From assembly GCF_000332355.1 (NCBI RefSeq), contig NZ_KB235958.1:2552290-2614964 (forward strand): DNA of 62,675 nucleotides. Reading direction: 5' to 3'. The stretch is from Baaleninema simplex PCC 7105 (GTDB taxonomy: Bacteria; Cyanobacteriota; Cyanobacteriia; Cyanobacteriales; Geitlerinemataceae). Positions 8,233 to 16,546 of this stretch are shown one piece after another. Under the pieces are notes generated by a model. It saw only the letters and a program-made list of their open reading frames with translations. It searched no databases and was not told the DNA's origin. How positions within the stretch are numbered: position 1 is the first letter of the stretch; each line of letters starts with the position of its first letter. A program made the position numbers and the translations under genes.

Positions 8233-9369
8233 CTAGGGTTTGCGGAATTCGATGTTCCCGTCGGGGGCGATGATGTAATGCGTCTCTTGACGGGAGAAGG
8301 GGAACGGCGGCGGCGAAATCCGTCCGGGGTTGCGATATCCACCGCCCCCTCCGCCGTAACCGTTTCCGTAACCGTAGCCGTTTCCGCCGTAACCCCGTCC
8401 GATGCGTTGGTTGGGGTGGGCTTGGGGGGAATCGGCGTGTTTGAGTCCCTCGAAGGCGTCGTCTAAGTCGGATTTCGTCACGCCGTCGCCGAGAGACTGG
8501 CTGAGGGGAAGGTTCTCCAGTGGGGACGGGGTTTCGGGTTCGGCGGTGGCGGAGAGGGGAACCAAGGGAATGGTGAGGGAGGCGAGAACGGCGGCGACGC
8601 GGGCGAAGGGTACGGCGGGACGCGGACGCAGGAGAAATTGACCGTCTACGACGTCGAGTTTGAGGGTGTCGCTGAGGTGGCGGCGTTCGAGGGCGTTTTC
8701 GACGGCTTTTTTCGATCGCGCGATTTGCAGGGTTTGATGTCGCCGGGAGGTGTTCTCTCGGTGGAGGCGGTAGAAGTAGAGGGGTTGGGGAAGGTGGTAG
8801 ATTTCGGTGATTTCGGAGAGGCGCAAGCAGAGGTCGTAGTCTTCGGCGTACTCGAAGGCGGGGTCGATGCCTCCGGCGCGATCGAAGGTGTCTCGACGCA
8901 GTAGCCGAAAATGGAAGGTGACGAAATCTGTCAGGAGGCGATCGCGGGAGTAGGGAATGCGGCAGCGATCGCCTTTTTGCAGGATGTTTCCAGCTTCGTC
9001 GATGTCGAGATAGTCGGTGTACACCATCCCGATGTGGGGGTGGGTCTCGAGGACGGCGGCGGTTTGTTCGAGGGCGGTGGTGGCGAGGAGATCGTCGCGA
9101 TCGACCCAAGCTAGGTATTGTCCGCGAGTTGCTTCGATCGCGGCTTTCAGGGCTTTTCCGCGTCCTTGGTGTGAGGCGGCGACGACGCGAATTCGGCTAT
9201 CGGTGACGGCGAATTCTCGGGCGACGGCTACGGAGTCGTCGGTGGAACCGTCGTCCCAAATGAGTAACTCGAAGTCTTTGTAGGTTTGGGCTAAAACGCT
9301 TTCGATCGCTGGTTTGAGATAGTGGGATTGGTTATAGCTATTGATGACAATTGAGATGTTTGGTGTCAT
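8233..9369 (-). CDS. GT2 glycosyltransferase with membrane/Gly-rich tail
   Basis: Residues 1-215 or so form a family 2 glycosyltransferase: SIVINSYNQSHYL at the start, the nucleotide-sugar region LLIWDDGSTDDS and the acidic motif WVDRDDLL. It should transfer a sugar from a nucleotide donor at the cytoplasmic membrane face. After about residue 240 the protein changes: a hydrophobic stretch (FARVAAVLASLTIPLVPLSA) resembling a membrane anchor or internal signal, then a low-complexity Gly/Tyr/Asn segment (GYGGNGYGYGNGYGGGGGG) and a short C-terminal domain ending IIAPDGNIEFRKP. The tail is unusual for a GT2 enzyme. The gene lies in a minus-strand run with a sulfotransferase and a giant glycosyltransferase, suggesting a surface-glycan locus (inference). 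Confidence 0.85.
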   Translation of the reverse strand: MTPNISIVINSYNQSHYLKPAIESVLAQTYKDFELLIWDDGSTDDSVAVAREFAVTDSRIRVVAASHQGRGKALKAAIEATRGQYLAWVDRDDLLATTALEQTAAVLETHPHIGMVYTDYLDIDEAGNILQKGDRCRIPYSRDRLLTDFVTFHFRLLRRDTFDRAGGIDPAFEYAEDYDLCLRLSEITEIYHLPQPLYFYRLHRENTSRRHQTLQIARSKKAVENALERRHLSDTLKLDVVDGQFLLRPRPAVPFARVAAVLASLTIPLVPLSATAEPETPSPLENLPLSQSLGDGVTKSDLDDAFEGLKHADSPQAHPNQRIGRGYGGNGYGYGNGYGGGGGGYRNPGRISPPPFPFSRQETHYIIAPDGNIEFRKP

Positions 9370-9514
9370 GGTTTTAATGAGATGGGTTGGGTGGTATGTT
9401 AATGAATATTATTGGGCGTATGGTAACACAAGTCTCGGGGAAGGATTGAGGCAGAAAATCACCACAGAGACACGGAGAACACGGAGGGATTTGAGGGTGT
9501 TTGTTTAATTTTTG

Positions 9515-12500
9515 TTAAAAATACTTGACGTGTTTTGCTTTTGATATTAGCTCGAGCGTGCGATCGATGTAGTTGGAGGAATTCGGCGCGATCGCCCCTT
9601 GAAAATTGACAGTTTTGAGAAATTTGGCGTGAGTTTGGTCGTGTCCAGTTTTTGTCACGATGGGAAGCTCGAATTCGAGGGCTTTTTGAATTCCTAATAT
9701 TGGAGAGTTTGGGAAGTTGTCGAGGTAGATGTTGGCTTGGGAGTAGAGAGAATTTAAGGTATCCACGTTTATGGAATTGAGAAGGAGAACGCGGGAGCGA
9801 TCGAGTTGGTGATGTTGCAAGGTTTCGGAGATGCGATCGCGCGGGTTTATTTGCAAAAGGTTACGGTGTTCGAGGTTGCAGAGGGCTAATACGAGGAGAG
9901 TGTCGGGTGTGCGATCGAGAATTGTTGCCCAAATTTCTCGCCATTCAGCCGTCAATCCATCTGGGTAAACGTAGGATAGTAAAATTTGGGTTTCGTCTGA
10001 AAGTCCTAATCTCGATTTTAAGTCGAAATCGGGGTTGACCTTCTCGCGAGTTGCAGGTACACTATAAGTATACTGAGAAAGATGCTGCTCTATAAACTCT
10101 TTTGTAGCATTCGTTACCAAATCTGGAGAACGCCGCCACATCTCCAACTCTGGAATTTCTTCTAAGACCTCTTGATATCTCGCCAAGTGATGAACCGACA
10201 GCAACGTTAAAGGTGTGGTTGTCGCGGTAATCTCACCACAGACGAACAGCATATCTAAATCGTCGTTGCGAAGGGTTCGAACTTGTCCTCGCAAATTTAG
10301 TGGAAGGGAAATCCAGGGAATCGAATCCTCTTCAGAACCCGCATCGAAACTGTAAACGCGAATTTCGAGAGGTTGAGTCGTCGGAAGTCTTTTGAAAACG
10401 TTCCAGCTTTCCTCGGCGTTATCGACAAATCCTAAATTTTTCTCGGTTGTCGAAACTTCTAATTCAGACAACTCTTCTCTACAAACACGAGAATCGCGTT
10501 GACTCTCGACAAACCCCGGATTTTCCAAGGTTTCCGATTCAGACGACTCTTCTCGAGAGACATCAGATTGAGGTGGATTCTCTAAATCCAAGGTTTCCGA
10601 TTCAGACGACTCTTCTCGAGAGACATCTTGTTTGAATTGACTCTCGACAAACCCCAGATTTTCCAAGGTTTCCGATTCAAACGACTCTTCTCGAGAGACA
10701 TCTTGTTTGAATTGACTCTCGACAAACCCCAGATTTTCCAAGGTTTCCGATTCAAACGACTCTTCTCGAGAGACATCAGGTTGGGAGGGATTCTCTAAAA
10801 ACCTCAAATTTTCCCCGGTTGTCGAAACTCCCGCTTGAGACAACTCTCCTTTCGAGACATCTTGTTTGAATTGACTCTCGAAAAGCTGGGGATTTTCCGA
10901 AACTCCCGATTCAGACGATTCTCCTCGAGAGACATCAGGTTGAGGTGGATTCTCTAAAAACCTCAAATTTTCCCCAGTTGTCGAAACTCCCGATTGAGAC
11001 GATTCTCCTCGAGAGACATCAGGTTGGGAGGGATTCTCTAAAAACCCCAGCTTTTCCAAGTTTGTCGAAACTCCCGACTGAGAAAACTCTCCTTTCGAGA
11101 CATCAGATTGAGGTGGATTCTCTAAAAACCTCGGATTTTCCGAAACTCCCGATTCAGACGACTCTTCTCGAGAGACATTAGGTTGGGAGGGATTCTCTAA
11201 AAACCTCAAATTTTCCCCAGTTGTCGAAACTCCCGACTGAGACAACTCTCCTTTCGAGACATCTTGTTTGAATTGACTCTCGAAAAGCTGGGGATTTTCC
11301 AAGGTTTCCGATTGAGACGATTCTCCTCGAGAGACATCAGGTTGGGAGGGATTCTCTAAAAACCCCAGATTTTCCAAGTTTGTCGAAACTCCCGACTGAG
11401 ACAACTCTCCTTTCGAGACATCAGGTTGAGGTGGATTCTCTAAAAACCCCAGATTTTCCCCGGTTTCCGATTGAGATGACTCTCCTTTCGAGACATCAGA
11501 TTGAGGTGGATTCTCTAAAAACCTCGGATTTTCCAAGGTTTCCGATTGAGACGATTCTCCTCGAGAGACATCTTGTTTGAATTGACTCTCGACAAACCCC
11601 AGATTTTCCGAAACTCCCGATTCAGACGATTCTCCTCGAGAGACATCAGGTTGGGAGGGATTCTCTAAAAACCCCAGATTTTCCCCGGTTGTCGAAACCT
11701 CCGATTCAGACAACTCTCCTCGAGAGACATCAGGTTGAGGTGGATTCTCTAAAAAATCCCGATTTTCCGCAACTATCCCTATTCCTGGTTGAGACGACTC
11801 TCCTCGAGAAACATCTCGTTTGAATTGACTCTCGACAAACCCTGGAATTTCCGACACTCTCCATTGAGAAACATCTCCTCGAGAGACGCGAGAGTCGCGT
11901 TGAGTCTCGACAAACCCTGGAATTTCCGACACTCTCCATTGAGAAACATCTCCTCGAGAGACGCGGAATTCAGGTTGACTCTCTAAAAACCCCGAATTTT
12001 CCGAAACCTCTTCGCAACAGACATCAGATTTCGCCTTCACCCACCGCGACGCCACCAGATGGAGAATCTCCCAAGACGACGGTTTCCGAGACATTCCCCA
12101 TAACACCCCAATTTTTCCCGACGGCGTTGGCGAAAACTCCCAATCCAAATCATGCTGATGCGTCGAAAGTGCAAATTTCAGCAGTCGCCACCGTTTCGCC
12201 AACAATTCTGAAAAATCCACATCTATATAATAGAGAGGCGCAAAACAGACATTGAGAGAAAACCCCATCGCCGCCTCTCGCCACACCGCAGATTCCGGAT
12301 TTTCCATCACCGCCTCCAACAGCGTCTCCGTCAACCGCCACAACCGTCGAAAATACGCTTTTCCTTCCCCCAACTCTCGCCATTGGGGAAGTTGCGACGT
12401 GGCGAGTGTCACGTAATCCCCCACCAACCACGACGGAATCTCAACCAGCGACATCTCAAACCGTCGCCATCGCATTTCCAGCAAACCCCTCGCCGCCGCA

Positions 12501-14959
12501 TTCACCGTTTCGGGAAACTCCCCGACTTCCAAAACTGTCGCTTCCCGAAACACCGCCTCTCGCAATCCCCGAGAATACAACCGCCGCAACGCCGACGCCG
12601 CCACCTGGGGAATCAAGCGACACAGCCAACCTTCCCAATTCGCCAATTCCCCAAACGCCAAACTCCGACATACCGCTTCCAACCGCAACCGAGGCGAAAA
12701 TCGGGAACTTTCTACCACCTTCTTCAACAACGCATCCTCGTCAAACCCTCCCTCGACAGCGTGGCGAAACGTCTGTTGGCGGGGATGAAGCCGAAAATAG
12801 GATAGTGGCGTGTCTAAAAATCCCACTTTAAACCGCGTCAGAATCCGCCACCACATCTCCACATCCACCAGTTGACGCAATTCCACATCGAAATTTCCCA
12901 CGGTTTCAACGGCGGATTTGCGAATTAACACCGCCGTCGGTTCTCCGATTTTATTGATTGGCGATTCCAAGAGTTGCCAATCGTCGAGAAGTCGGCTTCC
13001 CTCCTGTATCGATTCTAATTTCGTCCATCCGCGATGAACGTCGCGACAAATCTGATACACTTCCATCAATTCGGGAATTTCTTCGGCGTCGTCAGACAGC
13101 AGTAAAATTCGGGGGGCAAATACCAAACCGATATCTCCGTCAGACTCCGCCAATTCCACCATTGCCTCGATACAGCGGGGAGATAACACATCGTCTTGAA
13201 ACAGAAACTTGATATATTTCCCCGTCACCATCTCCAGACAGAAGTTCCAATTTCGCACCATTCCCAGACGGGAGTTGCGAAACAGACGCAGTGGCGTTTC
13301 CAATTTGTCTCGAAACGACTCGATAAGTTCTACTGTCTCGTCAGTCGAACCGTCGTCGGCGACGATGATTTCTAAATTCGGGTATGTCTGTTTCTCGACA
13401 CTCGCCAACGCTTCTTCTAAAAAACGGCTTCCGTTGTAGGTGGGAATGCAGACGCTTACCAACGGCTGAGACGAAATCGGCGTTTTTGACAATCCCAAAT
13501 CTTCCCGAAGTCGCTGTTGAAACTGTCGTAACTGCTGGCGTAGGGAATCGACGCGAAGCTTTTCCCGTAACGTCGCCGACTCTTTTTCTACAAGAACTCG
13601 CAACCAGCGAGATTCGTATAGACTGCGATGTTTCTGACAGATGTAGGAAAACAGCTTTTCTCGATTTTCGGGAATATTACACGCATTCACCATCGAGTCG
13701 GAACGCATCCGGTACTCGAACAGTACCTCAGAAACCTTGTAAAATTGCCAATCTTTCTCCGCTACACTCAGCCAAAACTCCCAATCTTCATAACCGAGGT
13801 TTTCGGGAATTTCAGTATCGTAGCCTCCCACTTCTCGCCATACCTGTTTTCGGAACACCGCACAGGCGTCGATATAGTTTCCCTGAAGCAACCGTTCCAA
13901 ATCGAACGGGGGAACGTGATGGATGTGGTTTCGCGTTCCAAAAAGCAAAACGTCGCCATAGACGACGCCGACGCTGGGAATGCGATCGAGAATTTCGATT
14001 CCTTTTTCGATATACTCGTGACGAATGCGATTGTCAGCATCGAGGGGTAAAATATATCGTCCCCTGGCGTCTTCAATTCCCCGATTTCTCGCCGCCGCCA
14101 ATCCTCGATTGGGTTGGTTGAGAATTCGATAGCCTCGCTGTCGCAGGTTTTCCAAAACCGCCAAGGTTAAGGAATCTGTCGAACCGTCGTTGACGATGAG
14201 GATTTCATAGATGGGTTCGGGATAGGTTTCGACGCTGCGAATGGCGTCTTCGAGATATTCGCCGTCGTTATAGCAAGGGATGACAACCGAAAGAATGGGA
14301 GTTGCGGAAACTTGGGAATTTTCGAGGGTTGAAAATAACGGCGTCTGTAAGGTTTCTCCGAATTGGGGAATTTCTGGATGCGAAATCGTAGGTTGGGTTT
14401 CGTTTCTCAACCCAACGCTAAACCCTTGTGGCTGTTGGGTTTCACGGCGTTTACCCCAATCTACCTCATCCCTTGCGGAAACTCGAGAACGTTCGAGGGA
14501 TGGAAATAAAGGTTTCTGCGAAGTGTCTCTCATTTGGAGAATCTGCGAAACCTCCTCTGACTGCTGTTGGGTTTTATGGGATTCACCCCAACCTATCTCG
14601 GTAACTTTCAAATTTTGGAGGGGTTCCTCAGATAAGTCTATAGAGTTGAATAAAAAATCAACTCTATCAAGATCCGTCGCAGTACTCCGCCTATACCGCG
14701 AAGCGGTTAGGGGGTGGTGAAGCGGCGGTGAGTTGAGGTGCGTCCCCTGAACAATGCGATAGCGAGAGAAGGGGATAGCGCCGAAACGAGCCATCAAATA
14801 TAATTGATAAGGTGGTAACACGCTGAAAACATACGGATAGCTCATCCAGTAGGCAGCCCAGAAGTAACGGTTAAGACACTGGCAACACGGACATCTCACG
14901 GTGGCGAACTCGGTTCGCCACCCGTGTCCTCCTGTATAGAGCATAAAGCCCAAAACCAA
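9515..14959 (-). CDS. Giant multidomain glycosyltransferase (GT2-GT2-SPINDLY-like)
   Basis: An open frame of 1814 codons. Two GT2 domains are clear: ILSVVIPCYNDGEYL near residue 223 and LVSVCIPTYNGSRFL near 497, each with DGSTD and acidic motifs. Near residue 950 KIGVLWG starts what looks like the first strand of a GT-B domain of the O-GlcNAc transferase/SPINDLY type. The sequence is then interrupted by about 20 tandem repeats (residues about 976-1514) and resumes with LEIRVYSF, NDDLDMLFVCGE and TLLSVHHLARYQ, typical of that family, to the end. The first 200 residues are poorly conserved; codons up to about 14890 encode a perfect hairpin, so the real start may lie downstream of 14959. It probably builds several linkages of one surface glycan. 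Confidence 0.75.
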   Translation of the reverse strand: MVLGFMLYTGGHGWRTEFATVRCPCCQCLNRYFWAAYWMSYPYVFSVLPPYQLYLMARFGAIPFSRYRIVQGTHLNSPPLHHPLTASRYRRSTATDLDRVDFLFNSIDLSEEPLQNLKVTEIGWGESHKTQQQSEEVSQILQMRDTSQKPLFPSLERSRVSARDEVDWGKRRETQQPQGFSVGLRNETQPTISHPEIPQFGETLQTPLFSTLENSQVSATPILSVVIPCYNDGEYLEDAIRSVETYPEPIYEILIVNDGSTDSLTLAVLENLRQRGYRILNQPNRGLAAARNRGIEDARGRYILPLDADNRIRHEYIEKGIEILDRIPSVGVVYGDVLLFGTRNHIHHVPPFDLERLLQGNYIDACAVFRKQVWREVGGYDTEIPENLGYEDWEFWLSVAEKDWQFYKVSEVLFEYRMRSDSMVNACNIPENREKLFSYICQKHRSLYESRWLRVLVEKESATLREKLRVDSLRQQLRQFQQRLREDLGLSKTPISSQPLVSVCIPTYNGSRFLEEALASVEKQTYPNLEIIVADDGSTDETVELIESFRDKLETPLRLFRNSRLGMVRNWNFCLEMVTGKYIKFLFQDDVLSPRCIEAMVELAESDGDIGLVFAPRILLLSDDAEEIPELMEVYQICRDVHRGWTKLESIQEGSRLLDDWQLLESPINKIGEPTAVLIRKSAVETVGNFDVELRQLVDVEMWWRILTRFKVGFLDTPLSYFRLHPRQQTFRHAVEGGFDEDALLKKVVESSRFSPRLRLEAVCRSLAFGELANWEGWLCRLIPQVAASALRRLYSRGLREAVFREATVLEVGEFPETVNAAARGLLEMRWRRFEMSLVEIPSWLVGDYVTLATSQLPQWRELGEGKAYFRRLWRLTETLLEAVMENPESAVWREAAMGFSLNVCFAPLYYIDVDFSELLAKRWRLLKFALSTHQHDLDWEFSPTPSGKIGVLWGMSRKPSSWEILHLVASRWVKAKSDVCCEEVSENSGFLESQPEFRVSRGDVSQWRVSEIPGFVETQRDSRVSRGDVSQWRVSEIPGFVESQFKRDVSRGESSQPGIGIVAENRDFLENPPQPDVSRGELSESEVSTTGENLGFLENPSQPDVSRGESSESGVSENLGFVESQFKQDVSRGESSQSETLENPRFLENPPQSDVSKGESSQSETGENLGFLENPPQPDVSKGELSQSGVSTNLENLGFLENPSQPDVSRGESSQSETLENPQLFESQFKQDVSKGELSQSGVSTTGENLRFLENPSQPNVSREESSESGVSENPRFLENPPQSDVSKGEFSQSGVSTNLEKLGFLENPSQPDVSRGESSQSGVSTTGENLRFLENPPQPDVSRGESSESGVSENPQLFESQFKQDVSKGELSQAGVSTTGENLRFLENPSQPDVSREESFESETLENLGFVESQFKQDVSREESFESETLENLGFVESQFKQDVSREESSESETLDLENPPQSDVSREESSESETLENPGFVESQRDSRVCREELSELEVSTTEKNLGFVDNAEESWNVFKRLPTTQPLEIRVYSFDAGSEEDSIPWISLPLNLRGQVRTLRNDDLDMLFVCGEITATTTPLTLLSVHHLARYQEVLEEIPELEMWRRSPDLVTNATKEFIEQHLSQYTYSVPATREKVNPDFDLKSRLGLSDETQILLSYVYPDGLTAEWREIWATILDRTPDTLLVLALCNLEHRNLLQINPRDRISETLQHHQLDRSRVLLLNSINVDTLNSLYSQANIYLDNFPNSPILGIQKALEFELPIVTKTGHDQTHAKFLKTVNFQGAIAPNSSNYIDRTLELISKAKHVKYF
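10418..12030 (-). repeat. In-frame coding minisatellite, about 20 units of 75/84 bp
   Basis: Within the giant glycosyltransferase, units beginning VSRG, VSKG or VSRE repeat about 20 times. Most are 25 residues (75 bp) or 28 residues (84 bp) long, one is 21, and a degenerate copy sits at the proximal end. Each unit has a head (VSRGESSQS), a variable middle (GVSTTGEN or ETLEN) and an alternating end (GFLENPSQPD or GFVESQFKQD). The modules are shuffled between units, which points to unequal crossing-over or slippage. All unit lengths are multiples of three, so the frame survives copy-number change. Confidence 0.9.
14889..14929. repeat. Strong hairpin near the start of the giant glycosyltransferase
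   Basis: GGTGGCGAAC (14900-14909) and GTTCGCCACC (14913-14922) pair perfectly around a 3-base loop. An outer GGACA/TGTCC stem (14889-14893, 14925-14929) extends the structure. It lies at the extreme 5' end of the open frame, so it may be an untranslated leader structure, a terminator of the upstream sulfotransferase message, or a dispersed palindrome. Confidence 0.6.
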
Positions 14960-15059
14960 AAATCAGATCCGTCCGGCTTGGGGGCACCAAGTGGACGTAA
15001 ACAAAAAGCCTGTGGAATCGTTCTGGCGGGGACTTGAAGTTATCTGAGTTCAAGTCTAG

Positions 15060-15956
15060 TCAAGAGGTTGAGAAGCAGGAAATCCTTGGTGTGAACCCGG
15101 GAATCTCCCTGCATACCCGATAGGGTTGCTGGGAGAGGATGTCAAAGACTCCCATCGGAATATCTGCATTGTCCTCAAGTTCCGCAAGACGTTTCCAGTA
15201 TCGCAAGGGAAGTTGACAAACTTCGGGAGAATCCCAATCGAGACTTTTGAAAAGTTCCCGAGACAGTCGCCGCGATATCGCAGCAGCGTCAATGGATAAG
15301 TTTATAGAGTTGAATTTTTCGCCAACTCTACGATCGAACAATTCAGGATGGCGAACGATCGCATTACAGGATACCAGCAAACAGCGATCGCGGTGATTTT
15401 TATAAAACTCTAGAATGTGGCGGTTGTAATAGTCCCAAACCCGCAACCCGAAATCCGACGCTTCGTTAAATATATAAGGATTCGTTCGAGAAACCGACTT
15501 CGAGACATCCCAGGGATAGCGATAGACAAAAATATAGTTCGCGTCGGGACATAATTCGTCCCAAAACTCCAACATTAACGCAGTTCGGGGATCTTTCCAT
15601 CCCCAGAGTTGCAGAGACTTTCGCGTTTCGAGAAGTTGTCTCGCCGCTTCTCGGTAAGCTACAAACTTAGATTTATCGAGGGTTTCGTTTTCCGTCCATC
15701 CCCAATCTGGCCATCCGCCGTCTTGGGAGTGACAACTGGCGATAAGTATCCGACGCTGAAACGTCAGAAAATCGAGGTCTTCGTAATATCCTCTGGGGTT
15801 GAATCGATCGCCGGGGTACAAGCGATCGCCCAATCGAACCCCCATTTCTTCGAGAAACGATGCCACGAGGGAAGTTCCCGAACGGTGCATTCCGGTAACG
15901 ACGAAAACTCGGGCGTTTTGCGAAATCTCTCTCTCTAGGCGCACACCTATTCCCAT
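15060..15956 (-). CDS. Sulfotransferase family protein
   Basis: The N-terminal motif VFVVTGMHRSGTS is the P-loop-like 5'-phosphosulfate binding loop of PAPS-dependent sulfotransferases. Further down are FNPRGYYED, a motif of the bacterial family, and YIFVYRYPWDVSKS, which fits the 3'-phosphate binding strand. It should transfer sulfate to a carbohydrate or other hydroxyl acceptor. The frame is open to 16082, but ATG 15956 places the P-loop about 17 residues from the N-terminus, as usual for the family, so I prefer it; the longer start cannot be excluded. The giant glycosyltransferase gene follows about 100 bases downstream on the same strand. A role in sulfating a surface polysaccharide is inference from context. 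Confidence 0.8.
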   Translation of the reverse strand: MGIGVRLEREISQNARVFVVTGMHRSGTSLVASFLEEMGVRLGDRLYPGDRFNPRGYYEDLDFLTFQRRILIASCHSQDGGWPDWGWTENETLDKSKFVAYREAARQLLETRKSLQLWGWKDPRTALMLEFWDELCPDANYIFVYRYPWDVSKSVSRTNPYIFNEASDFGLRVWDYYNRHILEFYKNHRDRCLLVSCNAIVRHPELFDRRVGEKFNSINLSIDAAAISRRLSRELFKSLDWDSPEVCQLPLRYWKRLAELEDNADIPMGVFDILSQQPYRVCREIPGFTPRISCFSTS

Positions 15957-16115
15957 TCTATTTATAGGATAACATAACTTTCGCGAATGCAACAGCATCC
16001 CAGAAAAACTTAACAATTTAGAAGCATAAAAAACCGAAGATTTTCCACCTCCGACCCATCGTTTCAAACATATAATTTCCAATCTTGGAAAATGCGATCG
16101 AAAGCCGATGCGATC

Positions 16116-16267
16116 GGGTACATCTCAAAAATGTAAATTTATCGAATTGGGCGCACTCAATTTCCAGATCCCCGGCATCTTGGAGATGCCGGGGATCTTA
16201 TACCGGAAGTGCTAATTGGGAATTTTTCCACCCAAAACTGATGTTTTTGCAAAAGTGAGATGCACCC
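16116..16267. mobile_element. MITE with 9-bp target-site duplication, copy A1
   Basis: A 152-bp element starting GGGTACATCTCAAAAATG and ending GTGAGATGCACCC, with inverted termini. It is flanked by a perfect 9-bp direct repeat GATGCGATC (16107-16115 and 16268-16276). It carries no gene. The interior holds a 15-bp perfect hairpin (16166-16180/16184-16198, core AGATCCCCGGCAT) also present at 56360-56392. The related element A2 lies at 29146-29298. The right end matches the ISKra4-type end at 62514 in 18 of 21 bases, suggesting mobilisation by that family. Confidence 0.8.
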
Positions 16268-16372
16268 GATGCGATCGCTACTTTTAAAAACCGTTTCTTG
16301 AGATAAAAAGCGAGTAGTAAAACGCGAATTTCGACCGTATAATAAACTGCACGACAACGAGTAACCTGCAAC

Positions 16373-16505
16373 CTTCTCCCCCTCTCCCTTTCTCCCCCTC
16401 TCCCTTTCTCCCCCTCTCCCCCTCTCCCTTTCTCCCCCTCTCCCTTTCTCCCCCTCTCCCTTTCTCCCCCTCTCCCTTTCTCCCCCTCTCCCCCTCTCCC
16501 CCTCC
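16373..16505. repeat. Pyrimidine microsatellite (CCCTCTCCCTTTCTC type)
   Basis: About 130 bases of near-perfect repeats of TCTCCCCC and CTCCCTT units. Open frames across it (Glu/Arg/Gly-rich on the minus strand) are artefacts of the repeat. Related tracts occur at 25463, 44511, 59047 and 60151. Confidence 0.85.
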
Positions 16506-16546
16506 AAAAACCGATCCAATTTCGCTAAAAAACGCCCCCCTTAGAG

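Noticed and set aside
7414-8466. 350-codon + strand frame opposite the DMT transporter
   Set aside because: Its composition is Arg/Pro/Ser-rich with no fold, while the minus strand shows a clear ten-helix EamA protein.
10418-12030. Possible CRISPR-like array because of regular repeats
   Set aside because: Repeats are adjacent coding units with graded divergence, no unique spacers, lengths in multiples of three, and lie in one long frame.
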